From Saccoglossus kowalevskii (Eukaryota; Hemichordata; Enteropneusta; Harrimaniidae), in the NCBI RefSeq assembly GCF_000003605.2, contig NW_003122909.1:410901-474900 (forward strand): a stretch of DNA of 64,000 bases, given 5' to 3'. The notes below the pieces were generated by a model. The model saw only the letters and a list, made by a program, of their open reading frames with translations. It made no database searches and was not told the origin of the DNA. This document shows positions 27,533-40,297 of this stretch, in pieces; position 1 is the first letter of the stretch; every line of letters starts with the position of its first letter. The translations under genes and the position numbers were made by a program.

Positions 27533-29997
27533 TTTGTTTGACGTTCTTTCCTCAGGTTAACTTTTAAACAAATTGAATTGTACTACAGGGAATATACATG
27601 GGAGCAATGAGCTACAGAAAATAGCTACAGAAATCAATTTTAGATGCAGAAAAAACAAACATTCTGAACACACAACATGTCGGCTGGCTCGGATGTAAGT
27701 CTTTTGCTGTTTGTGGTTTTCATTTTAGAGTTGCAGAAGATGAGATCTAATTGATTAATATTCATCATAAGTACTCAAATAGTCATCCAAAAAGAGAATC
27801 ATTTAATAAAGGGCAAAAATATGCGAATGAACCAACTTTCATAGTGTTATTGGAACATAGAGTTCTCTTGTTATAGTTACTGAGCGCGGGCGTTAGGTCT
27901 TCGCATGATTAATTCGGGAAATAGGGAGATTTGTATCCGACCAGTTGCTCACAAGACCGTTTGCTGCTGCATTTGTTCATAAAATTAATAATTTTTTTTT
28001 AAGATAATGTTTTTTGGAAAAGTCGTACAAACTATTAAATGACACATATGATCAGGTTATTTAATGTATTAAATTGAAATTACATTTCACGTTTCTCATA
28101 TTTTACGAATATTTCCCGTTACCTGGATTTCTCCAATATTATTGCACAATCAACATGTTCACACACAAAATTGTATCACTAGAGGGTTATAGTTTGCTCT
28201 TACGGCTACAACACTCACATCCACCCTCCAGACGATTCGTCTGCATGTTTTATTTAACCTCTATCGCGTGAGAGTGCTTTCTCGCGATCTCCCAAAAGCC
28301 GGTTGGATCACACGTACATTAAAATACATGATTATGAGAACATTTGCGTCCCATTTCCAATCATCAAAGTGCCTGGCATCAGCATTCTAAATAAATAGCT
28401 TCAATTACAATAATTTATCTGTAATTTAATTTCACACAGGTAGTCGGGTATATACACTGAAGGATTTTGCCACATTTGTGACGCCTTTTTGGCTTTTTTT
28501 TACAGCCATGCCAAATCTCTTTGTTGTTTGCTCGAAATTGCTCAATAAATCCGGACTTGTATTATGTTTAGAAATGCGAACATAAATTAACAATTGTTGT
28601 CTTATTCAACATTTATAATAATATACAGGATTATGATAATCTTCTTTTATTATCTACCCAAAACCTAAACGCTGACTTTATTGATGCACAATGTAGCTAT
28701 AGTTTACTTACTTCTCAGTCCACTCCAAGCTTGTAGTCAGGAAACAACCCTTGAACTGTTTCACTTGTTTAACCTACGTACACATATATTTCTTTATCGG
28801 TTAATGAATATATTTATGTATTGTGTTTAGTAGTAAACATTTACGTAGAAATGATTATTTTTTTTTTACTACAAAAAAATAGTATAAACTGCAATGCATG
28901 CTGGTAAATTATGGTCTCGGCTTTCAATCATTCTCGGTGCATCTTTTTCCAAAAACGGAATCTTCACCAGCCAATTCCTAAATGCACAAATAACACAACC
29001 AATTGAACATATCATATATGAAGTTACAATACTTCCTTTATCTTTCCGTCAAAACATTAACGTGATATTTATAGTTTTAATTTGTTATAATTTTTATACG
29101 TGTTTGTATCTAATGTTTTGCTCTTTGTTTATCAAACATAGTTTTTTTTTCTCTTTTATTTATTTTTAGTTTTAACAAGACAAAACAAAGGTACATAACA
29201 AGTTACATTATTACTAAAAAAATCACAAAGTTACAAAAATAATAAGAGGAGTGATTGAATCTATTCAAAATATAAAATACATGAATGCCATTTTTTTAAA
29301 CAAATTTATCAAAATATGGTTCACCTTTTCTTTCTGATATTATAGTATATTCTTTATTTAACAATTCTTTAATATTAATAAGAAACACTGAAATACAATC
29401 TGAAGGTGGAAAATTTGAAAATGCAACAATACTTACTAAATTGTGACATTGTTAATTGTTAAATTAAAAAGGTAGGTACTCTTTCCCAGTGGTGCCAAAC
29501 ACCTATCAATGATATGACTCATTTACAATAATGTTTTATCGGTAATGTCCATCTTTAGTATTCACTATATTCACTGGATAAATGGTAATTCCATCACACT
29601 GCTTGCTTTATGAACATTTTCGCACGAAATAGATATTGCGTTAGATTCATTCATTCATTAAGATATTAGGCTATGAGTGAGACCACTGAGATATATCTTA
29701 CAACAATCGATAAAGGAATATTTTATCAGTCATTTTCAGAGTCCCGGCTTTCCACGGATTTCGACTCATGGGCCTATATTTTTAAAAAAACACCATTAGT
29801 CAGCATTATATGCACTTGTTCATTTCAAATAATCACAACTGATTCCTAAGACGGTTAATTATAACTTCCAAATCAGATACAAAATAACTAAAACAAACTT
29901 CAACTTTGATGTAGTATTATAAAATACAAACACATTCCCAGTCTGCAGAGGAATTATAAATAACACATGTATCATACAAGCAGACTGTCGGCTGAGA
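27533..29997. other. Non-coding stretch
   Basis: Very A+T-rich; nothing recognisable on either strand. Confidence 0.6.
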
Positions 29998-30513
29998 TAG
30001 CTCCGCTGTTAGCGATGCACATTTCAATTAAAGAACTGAAGATATCATTAGAAAATGAACAGTATGTATAGTATCAAAGCAATCGGACTTGCTGTTTTCA
30101 ACAAGAATTCGAAAGTATCACTTTTTACCAAAAAAGACAAAAGTATTCATCAAAATTAGATAATTGAAGATATCACCACGAAATGAACAAATCTGAGAGA
30201 GTTTCACATGTAGTACTTGTACATGTAACATCAAAGTAATCTGTTTTTTTACAAGAAAACGAAAATATCACTTTTTACAAAAAATGACAAAAATATTCAC
30301 CAAAAATTGAGAATTTGAGATTTTGACATGAAATTAACAAATCTGAGAAAGAACCACCCAAGGTACTTGCATATCAAATTTGAAAACATTCTGACTTGCG
30401 GTTTCGAAGAAGAAGTTGAAATTGTAAAGTTGACGACGACGGACGACGACGACGGACGACGACGACGGACGACGACGGTCAATCAGTAATTAACTCTTTC
30501 GACAGCGGAGCTA
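29998..30513. mobile_element. Nested-monomer inverted-repeat element, best intact copy
   Basis: 516 bp bounded by a perfect 12-bp inverted repeat, TAGCTCCGCTGT at 29,998-30,009 and ACAGCGGAGCTA at 30,502-30,513. Inside are three diverged monomers of roughly 120-145 bp, then a GACGACGACGG simple repeat (30,432-30,478) next to the right end. No transposase is encoded. The structure suggests a non-autonomous DNA transposon, but I see no clear target-site duplication. Confidence 0.8.
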
Positions 30514-32037
30514 AAAAGTTCACCTAACGTTTCTAGTGGAAATTTCAAGGGTTTAAAGTAAAGTTGACACAGATTCCAAAATGTGGATCAAAGCACATCT
30601 TTTCATGAAGATTATCAAACGACTAGAAAATGTATAACACGTGGGTTATCAAAATTCACATTTATTGAGAAAAGATATGACCATGGGATGACCATCAGAA
30701 TATTAAAGTGTCATTATAATCTTTATCACAAAAAGAAATCGCATTTGTTTCAAGTAATCGTTTCGATTTTCTGTTTAAATGTCACGGTACAGCAACACCC
30801 CGTCTCCGCGAATAACGGGGATAAAATGGGCTATTTCTTTTTACCCGTACACGGAAAAGAATTGAATTGCATTTAGATCATAACATTTCACGCACCCCTA
30901 ATTTTGCAATTTGATTCGTTGAAAGTACCCGTGTACTAGCAGTGCCACCCACCCATATATGGTAAACTGTTTAACCGTTCTCATCGCAATTCATTCTAAA
31001 GTGACGAACAATTAAATGTACTGTGATTAATAAAACGATGTTCACGTGGTATTATTTAGCAATAGTGATGGTTTAAGAGCCATATCAAAAAACGTGACTC
31101 GCGTTTCGCAATATATATATACCGAGAGTGTAACGAAAGATTTACAATATCCTATCTATCTATTTATTGCGAGAGATAGTACCATGATAAAGATTTTACT
31201 GATTAATTTCGTGATTTTACGTACACATATGTAGATTGTATTCTTGCTTGACTTAGTTCAATGGCCCTAACCTCGGTGGTGGACACGTGTCTCGTAAAAA
31301 TCGCTTTAAAATAACGACCCTTGGGGGACGGGCGATTTGGAGTTGAATCCCCGAGCGCGGACCGAAACGTGCTGAGATTGGATTGGAATTAATAATCTTG
31401 ATATTAGTGTAGGTGAAATCGTGCTCTCAATACCAAATCTTAATACCGTTTTGCCATGTTTCCAGTGATTAATGAGCGTTCAAATGCCGTGCCTTAGGGC
31501 CGGACCTTTATTTCTGATGGGGTGGGTGCCGTGCCGTGCCCTTTTCTCTGGAAATACCTTCTGTCTTTCATACTAGCACCCCTGCCAAATTAATAGTTAA
31601 GCCCCTAATCTCTGAATACTATAGTAACATATCGAACAGTTTAAATTGTTGACGTCATCGTCGTAGTCGCCCACTTTAATGATCGTTATTCACTTGAATA
31701 TCAGGGAAACGAAAAGCCAACACTGTTAAACAAACACGAAAGTCAATGTCGTCACGACAGTAATTCATTATAGTCGCTATTCCATTACGAATTTAACAAC
31801 GCCTTGAATAATAATCTACTTTCCACGATGTGTGCCTAATCTGGTAAAGTACAAGGTTCTTGATTGGTAGTTTTTTTTTTTTTTTAAGAAACGCACTGTA
31901 GAATTTTGCATTTCGTTGAAAGACACGGAATTGGTTCACAATCCCATAGTTATTTTCCTTATAAAAAGTGCATTCATCAGTGGTGCTCTTATTTTTGACA
32001 AGTCCTATCGACAGCTTGACCAATATGCATATAAATT
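30514..32037. other. Non-coding stretch
   Basis: No gene recognised. A TGACGTCA lies at 31,650, and a weak tRNA-like box (GAGTTGAATCCCC) near 31,350. Confidence 0.55.
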
Positions 32038-32182
32038 TATATCTTAAAGGGCGGCAGTCGTCGTGCCGCGTCCTGTTCGATATGGGAATCATAGCAACGT
32101 ATACAACCCGTGTAAAATACATTGTTTATTTACATGAAATTCGAACACGCGCTGCGCGACGACCACCACGCTTTAAATATAT
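32038..32182. mobile_element. MITE with CTTAAAGGGCGGCAGTCGTCG ends
   Basis: About 145 bp. The left end CTTAAAGGGCGGCAGTCGTC is mirrored by GACGACCACCACGCTTTAA at the right. GTTCGA and CGAAC lie symmetrically inside. It is a relative, at the ends, of the GTCGTC elements in USP24. Confidence 0.7.
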
Positions 32183-32911
32183 GTCCCTTATTTTTGCTAA
32201 AATTTAAAGTTCGTATGCTCACTTCTGCATTAAATATCTGATTCGTTATTCGTCGGCTAGTCAACCTGTGTCCAATCTGATTGGTGGAAACAGCCAAGTG
32301 ATGTATTCACATTGATCTTATCAATCAGGGTATTTTAGTGGAGACTAACTACTCTCCAAATTCCAGTTTAATCAAATTACCTTATTTGACGTATAATCAG
32401 TCCTGGACAAAAAAATTTGATTTTGTATACTTCAATTTAAGCGTGAAACAATATCACGGTTCAACTCATCAACTATTAAGAGTCCCAACAATTTCCGACT
32501 ACCAGCGCGCGTGTACCTTTATCTCCCTCTCTGTTTCTGTATCTCCGCGTGACATCGAACAGTTTTACTTAAAGTCCCGTTTTTTTCATCGCCATAAAGC
32601 ACCAAGATCACTCGTGAATATGACACGATAACACAAGTACTTAGTTCGGTATTCCATGTTGAACTACGCACTAATAATAATGTGGTGAACATAGAAATGT
32701 TGCATGCGCCGTGAATTAATTGTACGTACGATGAATGCAAAACGCATGCGCGTAGTTCGTTTCGTCAGTGAGTACACACAAGAACACTAAGGCAACAAAA
32801 TACTAAGTATACTATAAAGCAGTAATATTCATCAATCGCCAATTTAAAGAGACGTGAACAGCATCAAAATGAGCTGGTAATTTTCGTGAAGTCGACAATA
32901 GCATTTTTCAA

Positions 32912-33184
32912 NNNNNNNNNNNNNNNNNNNNNNNNNNNNNNNNNNNNNNNNNNNNNNNNNNNNNNNNNNNNNNNNNNNNNNNNNNNNNNNNNNNNNNNNN
33001 NNNNNNNNNNNNNNNNNNNNNNNNNNNNNNNNNNNNNNNNNNNNNNNNNNNNNNNNNNNNNNNNNNNNNNNNNNNNNNNNNNNNNNNNNNNNNNNNNNNN
33101 NNNNNNNNNNNNNNNNNNNNNNNNNNNNNNNNNNNNNNNNNNNNNNNNNNNNNNNNNNNNNNNNNNNNNNNNNNNNNNNNNNNN
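32912..33184. other. Assembly gap (273 N)
   Basis: Run of N directly abutting a nested-monomer repeat on its right, so a repeat-induced assembly break is likely. Confidence 0.99.
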
Positions 33185-33450
33185 AAGATTTCGTCACGAA
33201 ATGAAAAAAATCTGATAGAGGTCCACAAAAGGTATCCACATAGCTAGTATCAAATCAATTCAGCTGACAGTTTTAAATAAAAAATGACAAAATTATTCGC
33301 TAAAAATAGAGAATCGAAGATCTCATTACGATATAAACAAATTTGATAGTGCTCCACCAAAAGTACCTGCATATAATGTATCAAAGCGATCGGGCAAATG
33401 GGTCGAAAAGAAATTTTTTTTTTATCAAAAATGACATATATCATTCCTCC
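33185..33450. mobile_element. Nested-monomer repeat, fragment next to assembly gap
   Basis: About two monomers (AAGATTTCGTCACGAAATG, then AAGATCTCATTACGATATAA with intervening CTGATAGAGGTCCAC and TTATCAAAAATGAC blocks). They start directly at the gap ending 33,184. Neither terminal repeat is visible; the left part is presumably in the gap. Confidence 0.7.
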
Positions 33451-34790
33451 CCGCTTTCCCTTATCCCGGTTCAGGAGAGAACTATTCTCAACACTTACGC
33501 ATGTGTAGACCGGCATGCCATCAGAGCAACTCAAGTAAACATGCGCAGTAAGATTCACGGCCTCCCTAACTGTGCGTATATTATCGGCTCTTAATCATAG
33601 AAATTGCGAATGAAAAACACGCCACCTCTCAGGTACTGAAGTGTCTATAGTAAATGTGTGTAAACGTAGTACACACAACATAGCATTATTAATTGAACGA
33701 ATATCAGCCAAAAATGCCACTATCGCAAATTAATTGATTTTCTGAGCACATAACATTTTAATTATTGAATATCCGACTTACATATTTCAACATTTGCTCG
33801 TGATTGACCTCTCAATCTCTGCCTTCAATACAATGCAATGTTTAATAATGATTCAGTGATGTATTGACATGTCAGTGACGTCATAGTCTCGAGGGAGTTG
33901 GTGAATTGCCGTTCCGTTTCTTCCTACTTCCCGTGGTGATCGCGTTTCCTGTAATTTCACACTGATGTTAGAAATGATCGATAATGTTGTCAACGTCGAC
34001 GTACCATCACGTTTATCGCTAATTTCATCTCATTTCGAAACGTCGCAAATAGGAGAGATCTCCGATGGTCTACCATCATATATTAACGGCGAAAAAACAA
34101 AAATATTATCCAACTAATTGTCTTTAATTCAGAGACTTGTTCAGCCCCGACAAAAATAATTTTGATATTTTTGCTTTGAATCGCATTTTTTTGAAAATGA
34201 AATACTAACCTCGGATATATACAAATGTATGTGAACTACTTAGTGGAGGGAAAAGCGATCAGTAATAGTGGCGCGGTTACGTATCATTTACTTAACGTGA
34301 TGAAGCGTGGCGCCCGGTAACTTAAACATGTACGGGGGGGAAGCGTATCGAGGTGATTGGGAAATGAAAACCCAAACCAGACATGGAACAACCACTAATC
34401 AAGTTCGTTGCGAGTGTCACGACACAACTGGATGCAAAACGCCTGTGACTGGATTTCACTATGATGTATTGAATCTAACATATTTGATTATTGTTGGAAT
34501 AGATCTGATGCGTGATATTTATTGTTAACACATTGTGGAATTATTGTGTTTTAATTTCGATGTTTTCGTTGACAATCACTATACAATTAAAACATTAATT
34601 GTACAACCACGTAACATTATAATACATGTGACACTGTTGCAATCCGTGTATTTGAAAATCCATGTGAACATGATCAAACATCAAAATAATAGATTTAAAT
34701 ACAAACGATGAAAAAAATGCTTTTACAGTAAACAATGCATATAAAACAGATTTATAATCGAAGCCATTGTGAGATCATGCTTTATGTGTT

Positions 34791-35078
34791 TCACACCGCA
34801 GTGGTATACTCCTCGTACTTCACGCTCCTCTTGGGAGGGTCGTCGTTACTTACTCGTGCTATTCGGGTGAATAAATCTGTACTTTCCAACACATTATTTG
34901 TCCTTGAACTTGCATTCACCGGAAAGATACTATGCATGGCATCGCGTTTGTTTAATACCGTATGTAAATCATCGATTTGCACCGACGTGGATATCAATGA
35001 GCGAGAAAATATGACAGGAAGTGCGTCTAAATTGGTTAATTGGTTTTTCATCATGAACGTGGCCATAGTCTCGTACAT
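34791..35078 (-). CDS. Hypothetical 95-residue ORF with PDZ-ligand-like end
   Basis: It starts MYETMATFMMKNQLTNLDAL and ends RSVKYEEYTTAV. The segment is soluble and non-repetitive, and it lies beside a GTCGTC MITE fragment. The plus strand is also open for 126 codons over the same bases, so at least one is chance. No splice signals or homology were recognised. Confidence 0.15.
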   Translation of the reverse strand: MYETMATFMMKNQLTNLDALPVIFSRSLISTSVQIDDLHTVLNKRDAMHSIFPVNASSRTNNVLESTDLFTRIARVSNDDPPKRSVKYEEYTTAV

Positions 35079-35101
35079 ACAGCCAAATTGGTTTGTTCAA
35101 G

Positions 35102-35140
35102 TTAAATGGCGGTAGTCGTCGTGCCGCGCTCTGTTCGATA
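35102..35140. mobile_element. Single end of the GTCGTC MITE family
   Basis: TTAAATGGCGGTAGTCGTCG then TGCCGCGCTCTGTTCGATAT, nearly the same as the left end of the 32.04-kb element. No matching opposite end was found nearby, so it is a fragment. Confidence 0.55.
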
Positions 35141-37539
35141 TTGGACGACAACGTCGTGTTCCATAATGATCGAATAACCCCAAAAAGGTATTTTTGATGA
35201 CAAACTCACACATAATAAAGATAGAAACAGCTAAGCGTGGACTTAGTAATATTACTAAATTCATAAATGGACTCATGATGACTTATCACAGAATAATAGT
35301 AATAAACGACCTTGCTTAATTGCGTGGGTTCACACTAATATTAAATGACGGAGTCGGTTCCGGACTCGGTAACTGTTTATTGAGTGCGAAGCAGCGTTAT
35401 TACAATATGGAAAGGTTATATTGATATGACGTCACCGGATACTACTGTCATTATAATGATGATCAATTCGACTGATAACTCAATCAATCTCCTTTTTAAC
35501 TATTACGCGCGTAAAATGCTGGGGGCGCTGTTTAAGTACTGGTGAATTACTATAGCAGTCGCCAGGTAGTTGAATGCCGTGACGTATCAGAATCCCTTGA
35601 CTTGACAGAAATGTTTTATATTCTACTGGTCACAAAACCCAAACACAACAGAGTGATCCAGGAACTGCAATATTGAATAAGTGAAACATCCATGTAAATA
35701 TTTTTTTTTTGAACCATTCACCATTGATCGCAGTTCTTACCGGAAGAAAGTCTTCTCTTCTAGCCCCAAATTCGTTTGTAGATATGGAATTAGGAAAGGC
35801 TGATGATTTCGATTATTTTGTCCATAAATAATGAAAATACCCAGAATTTATTCATTTTGCAATAAATTGTACTCCAGGGCAATATATTGAAAAAAGTTGG
35901 AGGTCACCAGCCTAATTTTTGAGAAAATGTCGGTTACATTTTAGTGGATAGTTGCCATTTTTGCAGTATAATAACGCTTTTACCATATAGGTTGCTATGG
36001 CAGAAATATTATGCAATATCTCTAATTGTAGGTTGGTGATATGAGCTGAAAAATCATATATTGTTAATGATGGGGGTACTTTCTGTTGGCCTAAATTATT
36101 TAAAAATTTGGGTTTTAAAAAGTATTTAACACTGTGTTCTATGAAATTGTTCTGAAAGAGATTTTAGAAAAAAACATTATGACAAGTTTCTCAAAAAACG
36201 TCACTATAACACACAAAAGAATTTTATTTTATTTTGCCGTGAGAAAATAGCTCATGATACATGATAAACCAATGAATATGGTCATGCGAGTTACGACAAT
36301 TTTTTTTCAAAAATTATGAGTAGGATTCTACCTTAAAATAGTTCCAACAATGAAACAAAAAACGATTAAATGTTCCCTACTATTTAATAGGCCAAATGGC
36401 CGCGAACGACGGCTTCACTGAGAGAACCTTGAATGACATTGAGATTTTCACTGAGCGTGGGTGTTCATATGGGAAGTGTCATAAGTTAATTTCTGTTGTA
36501 TACGACGTATATTGGCAACATTATCTTTTTTTTTTTTACCACCGGTGCACCGTATGTATAGACACACCACGCCCACGGGGCTGATCACGCGTACTATAGT
36601 CATGACAGTGATGTGCTTGTTCATCAATTACCTGACGATATTCGAGCGTGCACACAAATCGGGTTAATGTAATTCACGAATCACGAACCAACGAATCACG
36701 ATTATGATTCAAATTAATTAAAAATGAAATGTGAATCCCAAATACTGCTATTATTATTTTGAAAACAATACTGTCCTTAATGTACTTCAAGGGATCGCAG
36801 TCCGATATACGCCGCCATTATTTAATTACTTAATATTATTTGTAATTCATATTTTGTCTGAGATTCACAATTTTTTTATTTTTTTTTTTCGTGAATTTTC
36901 CTAACCCGGACTAAGCAATACACTTACAATATCAAGGAAATCAGAATTTAAAATAGCATTCACTGGCCCGGGGGACGTATGCCGGTATTCTCGCGCGTAC
37001 ATGCTTTCATCTGTACTGTCAGCAGAATGAATACAAACCACTAATGACGTTTCTCTTTTTCAATATAATCAGAACAAATGGCTACCTCTTTTGTAAACAC
37101 AAATTAGAAAAATCTATTTTACTGTCGCGGAGACTGGCTTGAGCTCCGCATTCGCCGCCACTAAGCTAACGAATTACGTCGTGACCGATACGGTTTGAAC
37201 AATCACAGACGGTCAGAGGCCACACAGAGGGCACACAACTATACGTAATATCTCGCATCACGCGTAGTAGCCCAATTCACTCGTTTGATTCATCACTGAA
37301 CCGACCTTATTCTGAATGGCGCTCACTCGCAACTCGCAACGGTGTTCGATTCGCGACGCGTTCTCATACGACATAGCGTGTAAAACACACGATTTGTACG
37401 AAATTCGAATACGCAACGCTTTTATTTAATATGTACGCCAAATTTTTTTTCACCTTTTTTGTTAATTTGAGTTTATTCAATTATTTATAAAACTGTGTAC
37501 TTGTATATAACTTAATAATATTATTATTTACTGTTTATT

Positions 37540-37798
37540 TGTTCATTCGTTTCAAAGGATCATGGACTAGACTAGTTCTAGGAAATTATTTCCGTGATCC
37601 TCACTATAATCAATTTATATAAATATCTAAAATATATATATATTTAAAATTCAAATTATACACTTATTTACTATTTTTGTTATATATCAAATTAATTTGT
37701 ATATTATTATCTGTATATATATGTTTTTTAGTGAAATAAACTTTATTCATTCATTCATTCATTCATTCATTCATTCATTCCATTCATTCATTCATTCA
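37540..37798 (+). mobile_element. Probable LINE 3' end with (ATTC)n tail
   Basis: A short hairpin (GGATCATGG / CCGTGATCC), an A+T-rich trailer with GTGAAATAAACTTTATTC, and then about 14 ATTC units (37,744-37,798). Short 3' hairpin plus microsatellite tail is a common layout for CR1/L2-like elements, but no coding part remains. It could also be a plain microsatellite. Confidence 0.4.
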
Positions 37799-39200
37799 AT
37801 GCTAGTCATGTCAAAGACAATACAATGCCTTTGGTCATGCTTTTATATACCTTTATTTTAATTTACATACAATCAGTTCCTCAGAAGGAGTACAAATATT
37901 AATCTGGCCATCCTGAATTAATGGCAATAATCTATCATGGGGCCCAAAGAACGGCTACATTTGTATTCATCGTTACTTACATTTCACGTCTCTGTACACG
38001 TTTTAATATAACTTATTATCGATCAATCAGCTTTGAATGACGGGTAATTGGATATTTTCTCATATCTTTCAGGTTGCTGATTCGTCTAAAGAGTCACGGA
38101 TGAAATGTACACAATGCATTGAAAACAAAGAAAATGCGTGGAAAGGCTTTAGTAATTAGATAATGTTACTAGCATTTCGGATTTATGCTTGTCGAGTAGA
38201 ATTACAATTGACGGGGCTGTCACACGCATACAATAAATATACTGTGTGAGCAAAATGCGTGATATTATTATGTACATGACACTTACTGAATCGTTTACCG
38301 AAAAATATCAGCAATTTGCAATTTTCTACAGAAACAAAAAGATAAAAATAACAGCTAGTGTATGCGAGTATTGTAGTTATAGTATAACTCAAGATGTGGA
38401 GCGTATGAAATTGAGTCGCAGGAATTTAGCGCAGTGGCTCTGAATGATCGAGGTCGGCGAAACCCGAATAAATTCTATCCCTGTCAATCAAAACGGCCAC
38501 AAGCCAATCCGCGAGCGGATTGCTTGGCAACGTTGCTTGGCAACCATCTCGGCGAAAACAAGCACAGATTGATTGTACGAATCCCGGCGGTAATAACATT
38601 ACGTTTACAAAGTGCACTGGCTTTATATAAATATGTTCATTAGCGCTGCCTTTGGGTTTCCGAGACAATATGCTAGTAACATATGCACTACGGGCGATGA
38701 CGGCGATGACTGCGACGACAACAAATCTAGGTTGCAATACTAATACACCAGTTTCCTCAAACTCCTTCACCTTTGACAGTGTTTGATCGATGCCCTGAAG
38801 GTAGTGATTATGTTCATGTGACAGGTCGACTTTGTTTTATTTAGTCGATTATTGTCAAGTTCGCTTCCGATGAATACTATAGTACTGAGCAACCTGGCAA
38901 GCCGAGGAATCGACATGACAAATACAAATGAAATAAAACAAAGTGTAATAAAAATTTATCTATACGTTTTCCCTATCGGATAATTTGGCGCGGAAGGAAG
39001 CCGTAGTATAATGAGTTGACGGTGAACTAAATGGCTGACGAAAACGCTATCTGTGGGCAATCAAATTAGATAATGACGTCAATTCAGAAAGCGCCATATA
39101 CGGTAACTTTTGGTTTGGTGTTGTGATACAGTTGTGGGCGCTATATACTTTTTTTTCCTGGTTTCGACACGGTTCGGTGGAGAAAGTTGTATTGCAAGGA
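37799..39200. other. Non-coding stretch ending in a CpG-rich block
   Basis: The last CpG-rich part before the compositional change. It includes TGACGTCA at 39,074 and a TATA-like CTATATAC at about 39,140. It could be a promoter, but no matching exon was established. Confidence 0.4.
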
Positions 39201-39379
39201 GCTTCAATTTATTGTTCAAACTAATTCGTGATTATTTACATAATATTTTGACTCTTACAACTATGCTGCAATTCCCTTAATGTGTCTGCACCCAGGTATT
39301 ATGACCTTAAAAAAGTACCATATTCAAGTACCAAGATGCGAGAAGCAAGTAGCAAAATGTGCCGTATGCGAGTGGTAAA

Positions 39380-39596
39380 AATATTACTTGCTGCAGGTGT
39401 TGAAATACATGCGAAATTGTACTACCAGTAGGTCTAGTGGTGTAATGGTACCACTGTGCTTGTAGGTCCATCATGCCAGTCTTCCTGACAGTCACGGTGT
39501 CTGACAAGATCAAGAAGGTTTGCAAGGGAGGAATGAAAGGCACTCCGTCAACCAGGTGATCAGGGTGGTACACTGGGATGTCCAGATAGGTGAACG
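39380..39596 (-). CDS. Unidentified coding-like segment C
   Basis: The minus strand reads FTYLDIPVYHPDHLVDGVPF, then IPPLQTFLILSDTVTVRKTG and DLQAQWYHYTTRPTG, followed by a possible donor (gtaata). The third codon positions are strikingly rich in C and G compared with the A+T-rich surroundings, a genuine coding signature. The start may be a tgcag acceptor at about 39,597. I cannot assign a family. Confidence 0.35.
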
Positions 39597-39724
39597 ACTG
39601 CATTGAGCATGTCTAGCTTAATTTCAACTGAGATTTTGTTTTTGAGTAATAGTTCAGACAAGGATTATTTCTGATGTGTAATCTTCTATGTATGGGTAGA
39701 AAATACCTGTCATGGAGGTGAACT

Positions 39725-39828
39725 ACCACCGCCTGGGACATCTTTGTGAAAACTAGAGGAGTCAAAGCAGAGACGAAACTGAAGTACTTGGTTTGCTATG
39801 TTGTCTACTGCAAACCTCAAAATAGATT
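39725..39828 (-). CDS. Unidentified coding-like segment B
   Basis: Following a possible acceptor (ccaaacag), the minus strand reads KSILRFAVDNIANQVLQFRL, then CFDSSSFHKDVPGGGSSPP and TGA. It could be a terminal exon or a broken copy. It is not recognised. Its relation to segments A and C is suggested only by strand and proximity. Confidence 0.25.
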
Positions 39829-40297
39829 TCTGTTTGGATGTCTATAAACATGTGTAACAATGCATATACCGGTATATACCATAGTTGTTTGTCTTAACAT
39901 ACTGTCTGTTGTAGTGTTGCGTAACTATCCAGAAAAAGTCACTGTGGGTCAACAAACTCATTCAGAAGTCTACCACTATAGGGTCCATAGCACCAAGAGC
40001 CAAATGATTTCCAAGACTTTTCCAGACCTTTTCTTAAACTTTCTTGCACCACCCCCTCCAAAGACATTTTGACCCTTAATTCAGGCCAACATCATCACCA
40101 AAGCTCATCAAAGTTCTGAGGATATGGTAGTTCCCTGGAGAAAACAGGCCTTTCTAAAATGAATTAATAACTATGAAGAAATTTAAAGACTTTTCAAAGA
40201 TTTTTTTTATTTTTCCTGTTTTAAAGACAACTCTTCATACTTGAAAAATCCAAAGACTTTCACAGGATTTCCCCAACACTGTAGACCCTGCACTAGT

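Larger units (their letters stand above)
33451..37539. other. Non-coding stretch
   Basis: CpG-normal, with TGACGTCA at 33,876 and 35,427 and one MITE end at 35.1 kb. An ORF at 34,307-34,528 encodes a Cys-containing peptide (RCECHDTTGC) of no known family. Confidence 0.5.

Noticed and set aside
31260-31400. tRNA-derived SINE or tRNA
   Set aside because: GAGTTGAATCCCC resembles a B box but is one base short, and no convincing A box at the right distance or cloverleaf could be drawn.
32844-33239. Open frames through runs of N (also at 54,182-54,595)
   Set aside because: They exist only because N contains no stop codons.
39425-39500. tRNA-like start (GGTCTAGTGGTGTAATGG)
   Set aside because: It resembles an A box of tRNA-Glu/Asp type, but no B box or acceptor stem follows, and the bases overlap coding-like segment C.
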